NCBI GenBank assembly: GCA_002352635.1
Contig: DEIT01000191.1
Coordinates: 33,352 to 40,804 of the forward strand
DNA from: Hyphomicrobiaceae bacterium UBA2767
Lineage (GTDB): Bacteria > Pseudomonadota > Alphaproteobacteria > Rhizobiales > Methyloligellaceae
Reading direction: 5' to 3'
DNA length: 7,453 nucleotides
Shown here: positions 1-4,359 of the stretch, piece after piece
How positions within the stretch are numbered: position 1 is the stretch's first letter
Layout of the letters: the number at the start of each line of letters is the position of its first letter
Translations under genes and position numbers: made by a program
The notes under the pieces: model-generated
Seen by the model: the letters and a program-made list of their open reading frames with translations, nothing else
Databases searched by the model: none
What the model was told of the DNA's origin: nothing

Positions 1-227
1 AGCCCCTCCTGTCTCCCCGAGATATAGAGGTTTCGGCTCGTTTCGGTCTTGTCGAGCTTGCAAGCGCTGGCATGGCGGCTAAAGCGGTCGAGAGTGCGGC
101 CGTCATTCCCGTCCTGCACGCCGATCTTCTGCCAGTCGCCGGTTGAACATTCATCTGTCGATAGGGTGGCGCACCCTGCAAGTGCAAGTGAGGCGGATGC
201 CAGAAATGTAAGAGAAATTCGCAACAT
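1..227 (-). CDS. DUF2799 family lipoprotein, partial (N-terminal 75 residues)
   Basis: This gene reads leftward and runs off the left edge, so only the N-terminal part is present. The product begins MLRISLTFLASASLALAGC, a type II signal peptide with lipobox LAGC and the lipidated cysteine at residue 19. It should therefore be a small lipoprotein anchored in the inner or outer membrane. After the lipobox come features I recognise from DUF2799: a DEC segment, GDWQKIGVQDG, a conserved His and Cys (RHASACK), and a distal YISGRQEG resembling the family's Y-x-x-GR-x-EG block. The function of the family is unknown. The start at 227 was chosen because it places the signal peptide directly at the N-terminus; the ATG at 244 is out of frame. 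No strong Shine-Dalgarno sequence is visible upstream. The gene diverges from the mepA-like gene, which suggests but does not prove a link to the cell envelope. The family call comes from motif memory, not a search. Confidence 0.8.
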   Translation of the reverse strand, partial: MLRISLTFLASASLALAGCATLSTDECSTGDWQKIGVQDGNDGRTLDRFSRHASACKLDKTETSRNLYISGRQEG

Positions 228-303
228 TCAGGTGACGATGCCATGGAGGGACGATGCACGGCAAGGTTGCAGATTTTGCACCTCCCGTGGTCCCTGGTGA
301 AAC

Positions 304-319
304 GAACATATCCATGTTC
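304..319. promoter_or_regulatory. 16-bp inverted repeat, candidate operator
   Basis: The arms GAACAT (304-309) and ATGTTC (314-319) are perfect reverse complements separated by ATCC. The site lies near the middle of the divergent region, about 77 bp from the lipoprotein start and 87 bp from the mepA start, so a regulator bound here could act on both genes. It is not the alphaproteobacterial LexA box, which is a direct repeat of GTTC with a 7-bp spacer. The regulator is unknown and the role is inferred from symmetry and position only. Confidence 0.35.
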
Positions 320-388
320 AATTCGCATATGCATATCCCAATGCGGCCATATTGTGTGGTAACGTTCACGCCAACCGGGACGATGCGC

Positions 389-398
389 GAGGGGGAGA
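389..398 (+). promoter_or_regulatory. Ribosome binding site deciding the mepA start
   Basis: A purine-rich tract containing GGGGGAG lies about 8 nt before the ATG at 406. That ATG opens directly onto a signal peptide. The ATG at 352, in the same frame, lacks such a site and would add 18 unlikely residues ahead of the signal sequence, so 406 is preferred. Confidence 0.7.
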
Positions 399-405
399 AG
401 CTTTC

Positions 406-1494
406 ATGCGCCGCCGTATTGTTTCTTTGGCATTATTGCTGCCGACGGCTCTTGCATTTCTTACGTTCCAGGTGCCGTCCGCGGCGTCGGAGCCTGTGGC
501 TAAGAAGCTTTTTGGCAAGCAGAAAGCCCCGGCCTCCCTGCGGGCGCGTTCCATTGGGTCTTATGCGCGTGGCTGCCTGGCGGGCGGGCGCATGCTTCCT
601 ATCAGCGGTTCCGGATGGGAAGCGATGAAGCTGTGGCGCAACCGCAATTGGGGCCATCCCGTCCTGATCACGTTTCTTGAGCGCTTTGCCATCGAATCCA
701 AGGAACAGGACGGTTGGCCAGGCCTCCTGATTGGCGATCTGTCCCAACCGCGGGGCGGGCCGATGCTCACCGGGCATCGCAGCCATCAGATCGGTCTCGA
801 TGCCGATATCTGGTACAGGCCGAAGCCGGACCAGCCGCTTTCAAAGAAAGAGCGCGCCGACAGCTGGTCGATACCACTTGCCGGCCAGTTCAGTCAGAGC
901 GTCAATGCCAAGAACTGGAAGCCGGGTTACGTGACGCTGTTGAAACGCGCGGCGTCTTACAAGGAGACAGCGCGTATTTTCGTGCATCCCGCCGTCAAGC
1001 GCGCGCTATGCGAGGGTGCCGGCAGCGACCGGGCGTGGCTCCGCAAGGTCAGACCCTGGTGGAGCCACAATTACCATTTCCATGTCCGGCTGCGGTGCCC
1101 GCCAGGCGTTGCGGGCTGTGTCGATCAAAAGCCACCACCAGCAGGAGATGGTTGTGGCGCTCAAGTCAAGGACTGGATGAAGAAACTGGTGGCAGCCGAA
1201 AAATGGAGCAAAAAGAAGCCCAAAAAGCCCGCCAAGCCGAAACCGCGCAAGGAATTGCGCGTAGCCGATTTGCCACCATCCTGTCGCGCGGTTCTCGATG
1301 CAGCACCGGATGCATCTGCCAGGGAATCTGCTGCGCCTGGCGTTCCCGCTGTGCCCAATCAGAAGCCGTCTCCGCCACCTGTGCGTCCGGCGTCAGCTGC
1401 GCGCACGAATTCCGGTCTCCCCTGGGCCAACGGGTCGACGATCAGTAGTCCCGCGCGGAATGCCATCCCCTTACCGTCGAGGAAGCCGCAATGA
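406..1494 (+). CDS. mepA: Penicillin-insensitive murein DD-endopeptidase (MepA-like, peptidase M74, LAS superfamily)
   Basis: The 362-residue product has an N-terminal Sec signal peptide (MRRRIVSLALLLPTALAF, with a cleavage region near residue 28), so it acts in the periplasm. MepA enzymes are zinc metallopeptidases that cut the D-Ala-meso-DAP cross-link of peptidoglycan and are not inhibited by penicillin. The LAS motif is present as TGHRSHQIGLDADIWY (122-137), with likely metal ligands H127 and D134. The C-terminal catalytic HxH is H224-F-H226 in NYHFHVRLRCPPG. The catalytic region spans about residues 45-240. It is followed by a Lys/Pro-rich low-complexity tail (about 266-362) containing a short LPPSCRAVL segment. 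E. coli MepA is about 274 residues, so this tail is extra; a basic tail could bind the anionic wall, which is inference. The stop overlaps the next start as ATGA. The family assignment is firm, while the exact bond specificity is inferred from homology. Confidence 0.92.
   Translation: MRRRIVSLALLLPTALAFLTFQVPSAASEPVAKKLFGKQKAPASLRARSIGSYARGCLAGGRMLPISGSGWEAMKLWRNRNWGHPVLITFLERFAIESKEQDGWPGLLIGDLSQPRGGPMLTGHRSHQIGLDADIWYRPKPDQPLSKKERADSWSIPLAGQFSQSVNAKNWKPGYVTLLKRAASYKETARIFVHPAVKRALCEGAGSDRAWLRKVRPWWSHNYHFHVRLRCPPGVAGCVDQKPPPAGDGCGAQVKDWMKKLVAAEKWSKKKPKKPAKPKPRKELRVADLPPSCRAVLDAAPDASARESAAPGVPAVPNQKPSPPPVRPASAARTNSGLPWANGSTISSPARNAIPLPSRKPQ
1479..1484 (+). promoter_or_regulatory. Ribosome binding site of the DUF2237 gene, inside the mepA 3' end
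   Basis: GAGGAA lies 6 nt before the ATG at 1491. Because it is inside the mepA coding region and the stop and start overlap, it supports reinitiation and coupled translation of the two genes. Confidence 0.6.
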
Positions 1495-1880
1495 GCCTGC
1501 AATCCGACGCCGACATTCAACGCAACGTGTTTGGCGAGCCGATCGAAACCTGTTCAGACAGGCCACTTACCGGGTTTTACCGGACAGGATGCTGCGAAAC
1601 AGGGCCTGACGATCATGGCGTGCATACGGTATGCGTTCTGGCAACGGCAGAGTTTCTTGCTTTCTCGAAAATGCGCGGCAATGACCTTTCCACGCCCTTA
1701 CCAGAATTCGGATTTCCGGGACTTGAACCAGGCGACAGGTGGTGCCTTTGCGCCGCACGTTGGAAGGAAGCGTTGGACGCCGGGATGGCGCCGCGCGTCG
1801 TTCTGCGCGCGACACATGAAGCAACGCTGGAGATTGTGCCTCTGGAAGAGTTGAAGCGTTATGCGATCGACCTGGCTTAA
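1491..1880 (+). CDS. DUF2237 family protein (COG3651-like), cysteine-rich, function unknown
   Basis: The 129-residue product has no signal peptide or membrane helix and should be cytoplasmic. I recognise DUF2237 from its ordered conserved blocks: NVFGEPIETC (12-21), PLTGFYRTGCCETGPDD (25-41), HTVCVLATAEFLAFSKMRGN (45-64), PEFGFPGLEPGDRWCLCAARWKEA (71-94) and ATHEATLEIVPLEELK (107-122). Six cysteines (21, 34, 35, 48, 85, 87) and two histidines (45, 109) fall in these blocks. That pattern would suit metal binding or thiol chemistry, but no activity is established. The length matches a full single-domain member. The start overlaps the mepA stop as ATGA, with its ribosome binding site inside mepA. 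The stop lies 15 bp from the convergent msrA stop. The family call is confident; the function is not assignable. Confidence 0.9.
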   Translation: MSLQSDADIQRNVFGEPIETCSDRPLTGFYRTGCCETGPDDHGVHTVCVLATAEFLAFSKMRGNDLSTPLPEFGFPGLEPGDRWCLCAARWKEALDAGMAPRVVLRATHEATLEIVPLEELKRYAIDLA

Positions 1881-1895
1881 GGGGCACGAAGGCTA

Positions 1896-2552
1896 TCAGG
1901 CATCCGCCGTCACGCCAGTTCCCACAGAACACGCGATACCCGTTCCACCGAGGCCGCAATAGCCGGTTGGATTCTTCGACAGATATTGCTGGTGATATTC
2001 CTCAGCAAAGAAGAACTCAGGCGCTTCCAGAATCTCAGTCGTTATGGGTCCGTAGCCACGTTCCTGGAGGGCGGTATTGTATTCAGACTTGGAAGCCTCT
2101 GCGGCCTTAAGTTGCGCTTCGCCGTAAACATAGATACCCGAGCGGTACTGTGTCCCCGCATCATTGCCCTGGCGCATGCCCTGGGTCGGGTCGTGCCCCT
2201 CCCAAAAAGCTTTCAGTAGCTCTGAATAGGTTGCCTCCGCTGGGTCGAAAACGACCAGCACCACCTCGTTGTGACCGGTCAATCCGGAGCAGACTTCCTC
2301 GTATGTGGGGTTAGGCGTCATGCCGGCGGCATAACCAACGGCTGTGACGTATGTGCCGGGAAGCTGCCAGAACAGTTTCTCCGCCCCCCAAAAGCAGCCC
2401 AGACCGAACATGGCTACCTCCAGACCCTGAGGGTAGGGGCCTTTGAGAGCATGGCCGCTCACATGGTGTTTCTCAGCAGTCGCAATCGGCGCATCCCGCC
2501 CCGGCAAAGCCGTTTCATTGCTCGGCATTACAGCAGGTTTACGGAAAAACAT
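1896..2552 (-). CDS. msrA: Peptide-methionine (S)-S-oxide reductase MsrA
   Basis: MsrA reduces the S epimer of methionine sulfoxide in proteins and free methionine, with electrons recycled through thioredoxin. The 218-residue protein has the catalytic [11 protein letters not shown] motif with nucleophile C53. Other family features are [13 protein letters not shown] (C88, and E96 at the position of the catalytic Glu), the block [21 protein letters not shown], and EEYHQQYL near the end. The C-terminus [12 protein letters not shown] supplies resolving cysteines C199 and C208, as in the three-cysteine E. coli type. The N-terminal extension (ALPGRDAPI...[22 protein letters not shown]) also matches the long E. 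coli form. No MsrB domain is fused. A Shine-Dalgarno AAGGAG (complement of 2561-2566) sits 8 nt before the ATG. The gene lies 57 bp downstream of the small membrane protein gene on the same strand and is probably co-transcribed with it. It has no signal peptide, so it is cytoplasmic. Confidence 0.97.
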   Translation of the reverse strand: MFFRKPAVMPSNETALPGRDAPIATAEKHHVSGHALKGPYPQGLEVAMFGLGCFWGAEKLFWQLPGTYVTAVGYAAGMTPNPTYEEVCSGLTGHNEVVLVVFDPAEATYSELLKAFWEGHDPTQGMRQGNDAGTQYRSGIYVYGEAQLKAAEASKSEYNTALQERGYGPITTEILEAPEFFFAEEYHQQYLSKNPTGYCGLGGTGIACSVGTGVTADA

Positions 2553-2593
2553 GGGGAGAGCTCCTTATCGTAACTTCTCTGGCGGAGATATAT

Positions 2594-2607
2594 CGTGTGG
2601 CGACACG
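2594..2607 (-). other. Short hairpin between the small membrane protein gene and msrA
   Basis: Read on the minus strand, CGTGT-CGCC-ACACG forms a perfect 5-bp stem with a 4-nt loop, just after the stop of the upstream gene. No T-tract follows, so it is not a standard terminator. It might stabilise or attenuate the transcript ahead of msrA, but a stem this short can arise by chance. Confidence 0.25.
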
Positions 2608-2609
2608 CG

Positions 2610-2933
2610 CTAGTTTTCAAATACATCCAGCTGTCGGCGCTTGCGGCCAAGCCAGTAAAGCAAGAGGCCCAGGACCCCGAAAAACACCCATGTCGGCACC
2701 TGCAACAGCGAAACGACTATCGGATCCCACAACAGGGGATTTACATGCCGTTCGATTGCGGCCTGCGACGAATTGAGGCTCGGCGCATGTAACTTGAACC
2801 AATGTTCGCCGATTGGTGTCAGAATCCATTGGCCTTCGCCAGATGCGAGCGATTTTGTGCCATCAATGGTCAAAGCGACCATGGCTCCGATCAGAAACCA
2901 GACGCCGAGAATACGTAGAATCATAATGTCCAT
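2610..2933 (-). CDS. Small membrane protein, two transmembrane helices, function unknown
   Basis: The 107-residue product has a hydrophobic helix at about 4-22 (MILRILGVWFLIGAMVALTI). A roughly 50-residue polar middle follows, with tryptophans and a W-IL-TPIGEHWFKL segment. A second helix at about 74-96 (VVSLLQVPTWVFFGVLGLLLYWLG) ends in GRKRR. The basic C-terminal end suggests that both termini are cytoplasmic and the middle periplasmic. It resembles short conserved proteins of Rhizobiales; some relatives may be annotated as PetM-like, but I see no basis for a cytochrome role. The start at 2933 is used; an in-frame ATG at 2924 is an equally plausible start, and no decisive Shine-Dalgarno separates them. 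The gene lies 57 bp upstream of msrA in the same direction, which suggests one transcript. That context hints at oxidative-stress or envelope-related expression but does not define a function. Confidence 0.82.
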   Translation of the reverse strand: MDIMILRILGVWFLIGAMVALTIDGTKSLASGEGQWILTPIGEHWFKLHAPSLNSSQAAIERHVNPLLWDPIVVSLLQVPTWVFFGVLGLLLYWLGRKRRQLDVFEN

Positions 2934-2978
2934 TCATCTCGCTGGCGGTGGCCCACGTTGAGGACCATGCCTTGTAGT

Positions 2979-3007
2979 TAGATAAGCTCTTACCGCTGCT
3001 TGTTCAA
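2979..3007 (-). promoter_or_regulatory. Possible sigma-70-type promoter for the small membrane protein gene and msrA
   Basis: On the minus strand, TTGAAC (3007-3002) and TATCTA (2984-2979) are separated by exactly 17 bp. The -35 matches TTGACA at four positions and the -10 matches TATAAT at only three. Transcription would begin near 2972, giving a leader of about 40 nt. The position is right but the -10 is weak. Confidence 0.28.
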
Positions 3008-3137
3008 ACAGGATACGCGTGAATACGCCGAACGGATGCTTGCGCCATCGTGGCCCATGTTATAGTCCGATGTCCGCTTATGTCTCTACGGCAAACTTTT
3101 TCAAGGAGATGTGATCCCTGTGGTCGAAGGTGCTCTG

Positions 3138-3157
3138 CATATGGCGGTTGCCATATG
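3138..3157. repeat. Perfect inverted repeat with 8-bp arms upstream of tRNA-Ser
   Basis: The arms CATATGGC (3138-3145) and GCCATATG (3150-3157) are exact reverse complements around the 4-nt loop GGTT. The repeat ends 65 bp before the tRNA. No T-tract follows on either strand, so it is not a typical intrinsic terminator. It could be a protein-binding site or an RNA hairpin; its role is unknown. Confidence 0.6.
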
Positions 3158-3222
3158 TCGTATGACCAAAATCTGCGCCTGTCTTCGATCCACATAAGGG
3201 CAACACGCGATGTGATTTTTTA

Positions 3223-3312
3223 GGAGAGGTGGCCGAGTGGTCGAAGGCGCACGCCTGGAACGCGTGTAGGCGGGCAACCGTCTCGTGGGTTCGAATCCCA
3301 CCCTCTCCGCCA
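3223..3312 (+). tRNA. tRNA-Ser, anticodon GGA
   Basis: The 90-nt gene folds as a class II tRNA. The acceptor strands GGAGAGG (3223-3229) and CCTCTCC (3302-3308) pair fully. They are followed by discriminator G3309 and an encoded CCA (3310-3312). The D arm is GCCGAGTGGTCGAAGGC. The anticodon stem CACGC/GCGTG encloses the loop CTGGAAC, with anticodon GGA at 3257-3259, which reads UCC and UCU serine codons. A long variable arm (from about 3267) is typical of tRNA-Ser. The T arm is GTGGGTTCGAATCCCAC. A T-rich stretch follows within about 20 nt. The 3' half of tRNA-Ser genes is a common integration site, but no second copy of this end and no integrase occur in the window. Confidence 0.98.
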
Positions 3313-3459
3313 GTCATCCCAGTAATTGATTGATTTTGTTGTTTATTTATCTATCCCCATCCATCTATCCTACAAACCATCTATCGTAGGCGATCCAGGA
3401 ACCGTCTTTTCTGAGAGCGGGCACGGGGCAGCCCATGTCCGGCAAACCGGGGGGGTGAG
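3313..3459. other. Intergenic region between tRNA-Ser and the DUF4396 gene
   Basis: The first 40 bp are T-rich (GATTGATTTTGTTGTTTATTT), which may help end tRNA transcription, though no GC-rich stem precedes the T-rich run. Short direct repeats follow and are listed separately. Near the gene, CCGG-CAAA-CCGG (3439-3450) can form a small hairpin directly beside a run of seven G residues that serves as the likely ribosome binding region. A TTGATT (3326-3331) lies 16 bp from a TATCTA (3348-3353), but this match is too weak to call a promoter. Confidence 0.5.
3347..3390 (+). repeat. Short direct repeats of CCATCTATC with a flanking inverted pair
   Basis: CCATCTATC occurs exactly at 3361-3369 and 3377-3385, 16 bp apart. 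A degenerate copy, TTATCTATC, lies at 3347-3355. CCTAC (3369-3373) and GTAGG (3386-3390) bracket the last copy as an inverted pair. The group could be a tandem operator or simply low-complexity sequence; nothing more is visible. Confidence 0.35.
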
Positions 3460-4359
3460 ATGCTCGACGGCGCAATTATCGTATGGTTCATTCTTACGGG
3501 TGCCAGTCTGGCGTTCGTCGTGTGGGACTCCGTTTCCAACGGCGTTACAAGCTGGGTGCAGCGTCTGGCCTGGATTTTGGTAACCGCCTATACCGGTCCG
3601 GTTGGCGTTTTCTTCTACTTACTTGCGTGCCGGCGGCCGTTCCCCGGTGCTCACGACCGCTACACCAGAGCCGTATGGAAGCAAAGTCTCAACAGCGAGA
3701 TGCATTGCCTCGCCGGCGATGCCACGGGCATTCTCATAGCAGCTTCCATTGTGCCTGCATTTGGCCTCAGCAATGGCTGGGACGCTACTATCGAATATCT
3801 CGCCGGGTTCGTTTGCGGTCTGTTCATATTCCAGGCATTGATGATGTTGCCCATGTATGCGGGCAATTATTTTATGGCCGTGCGCAAGACTTTTTTTGCG
3901 GAGACGGTGTCGATGAACTTTGTCATGGCGGGGATGATACCAACCATGGTCGTGCTGGCGTCAATCTGGGAAGGTTCCGACGATCCTCTGCAACCGGCAT
4001 TTTGGTTTCGCATGAGCCTTGCATCAATTGTTGGTGGCGTATTCGCCTATCCGGTCAACTATTGGCTCGTTAAAAACCACCTGAAGCATGGCTGCATGAC
4101 GCTGCCGAATGCGGATGGACCAGCACCGGGCCGGGGGCATCGATCTCCCGAACCAGCCGTGACCGGTCTTGTTCGAGGGCCACATGACGAACAATCACCG
4201 CCAAGCAGCCACGGCGGTAATCAACAGGAGGCAATGATGATGAAGAGCCTGCCATTTTACCAAATGGCACTTTGGGTATTCACCTCATTCGCGGTTCTTC
4301 TGATCGCCTTGTATGTCACGAACCATTGGGCGCCAATACGATTTGCGATGGCCAGTTAG
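3460..4359 (+). CDS. DUF4396 family integral membrane protein
   Basis: The 299-residue product has about seven hydrophobic segments: roughly 4-22, 36-57, 86-102, 112-132, 153-169, 184-204 and 268-287. I recognise DUF4396 from HCLAGDATGIL (82-92), EYLAGFVCGLFIFQALMMLPMYAGN (112-136), ETVSMNFVMAGMIPTMVVL (148-166), FWFRMSLASIVGGVFAYPVNYWLV (181-204) and LKHG (208-211). No activity is established for the family. Residues 215-257 form a hydrophilic Pro/Gly/Ser-rich linker, after which one last helix follows. The start ATG at 3460 is preceded by a G-run and GTGAG; the spacing is short but no better start exists, and it opens on the first helix. An AGGAGG and three ATG codons before residue 259 create a possible internal start. 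The stop TAG shares bases with the convergent kinase stop TAA. It is not obviously linked to either neighbour. Confidence 0.82.
   Translation: MLDGAIIVWFILTGASLAFVVWDSVSNGVTSWVQRLAWILVTAYTGPVGVFFYLLACRRPFPGAHDRYTRAVWKQSLNSEMHCLAGDATGILIAASIVPAFGLSNGWDATIEYLAGFVCGLFIFQALMMLPMYAGNYFMAVRKTFFAETVSMNFVMAGMIPTMVVLASIWEGSDDPLQPAFWFRMSLASIVGGVFAYPVNYWLVKNHLKHGCMTLPNADGPAPGRGHRSPEPAVTGLVRGPHDEQSPPSSHGGNQQEAMMMKSLPFYQMALWVFTSFAVLLIALYVTNHWAPIRFAMAS
4226..4231 (+). promoter_or_regulatory. Strong internal Shine-Dalgarno inside the DUF4396 gene
   Basis: AGGAGG at 4226-4231 is followed after CA by three consecutive in-frame ATG codons at 4234, 4237 and 4240. The motif is a perfect anti-16S match. Spacing is 2 nt to the first ATG, 5 nt to the second and 8 nt to the third, so the second and third are well placed for initiation. 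It is stronger than the site at the gene's own start. Confidence 0.5.
4237..4359 (+). CDS. Possible internally initiated small membrane protein (39-41 residues)
   Basis: Initiation at one of the tandem ATG codons (4234, 4237 or 4240) would yield a 39-41-residue protein. It corresponds to the C-terminus of the DUF4396 product: KSLPFYQMALWVFTSFAVLL, then IALYVTNHWAPIRFAMAS. It has one confident transmembrane helix with a basic N-terminal residue, the form of many known small membrane proteins. It could be expressed alone in addition to the full-length protein, or the gene may be a fusion of a DUF4396 gene with a former separate small gene. The frame is shared, so codon use cannot separate these options. 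This is an inference from the ribosome binding site. Confidence 0.3.
   Translation: MMKSLPFYQMALWVFTSFAVLLIALYVTNHWAPIRFAMAS

Larger units (their letters stand above)
228..405. other. Divergent intergenic region between the lipoprotein gene and mepA
   Basis: This 178-bp region must hold the promoters of both divergent genes. It has an AT-rich core at about 300-355, with a 10-bp palindrome ATATGCATAT (327-336) and a 16-bp dyad listed separately. An imperfect GGAGG...CCTCC pair (245-249 and 281-285) flanks two TTGCA copies. I could not assign a convincing -35/-10 pair on either strand. The short open frames crossing it continue into or oppose mepA and show no coding signs. Confidence 0.6.
2934..3222. 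other. Intergenic region between the membrane protein gene and tRNA-Ser
   Basis: This 289-bp stretch has no convincing gene. It holds a possible minus-strand promoter (2979-3007), a perfect 8-bp-arm hairpin (3138-3157) and an isolated AAGGAG (3103-3108). Two short plus-strand frames exist: 28 codons from GTG 3111, and 47 codons from ATG 3080 with four cysteines. Neither has a well-placed ribosome binding site. The tRNA promoter must be here, but I could not identify its -35/-10 boxes with confidence. Confidence 0.55.

Noticed and set aside
304..319. The dyad read as a LexA (SOS) box
   Set aside because: The alphaproteobacterial LexA site is a direct repeat GTTC-N7-GTTC; here the half-sites are inverted with 8 bp between GAAC and GTTC.
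714..1448. Plus-strand frame of 244 codons inside mepA
   Set aside because: It lies in another frame of the clearly recognised mepA gene. Its product has no recognisable motifs and is a shadow of GC-rich codon bias.
1567..1959. Minus-strand frame of 130 codons opposite the DUF2237 gene
   Set aside because: It overlaps two convergent, recognised genes and has no family resemblance.
3295..3312. tRNA-Ser 3' end as a prophage or island attachment site
   Set aside because: No second copy of the tRNA 3' end, no integrase, and no abrupt change in composition is visible in the window.
3078..3317. Minus-strand frame of 79 codons beginning MTGGEGGIRTHETVARLHAF
   Set aside because: It is the antisense translation of tRNA-Ser. 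The GEGGIRTHETVARLHAFQAC stretch is a well-known false protein found in databases opposite such tRNAs.
3369..3390. CCTAC...GTAGG as an intrinsic terminator after tRNA-Ser
   Set aside because: The stem is only 5 bp with a 12-nt loop and no following T-tract.
3483..4073. Plus-strand frame of 196 codons inside the DUF4396 gene
   Set aside because: It overlaps the gene with recognised family motifs in a different frame; the product is Arg/Cys/His-rich with no membrane pattern or family resemblance.
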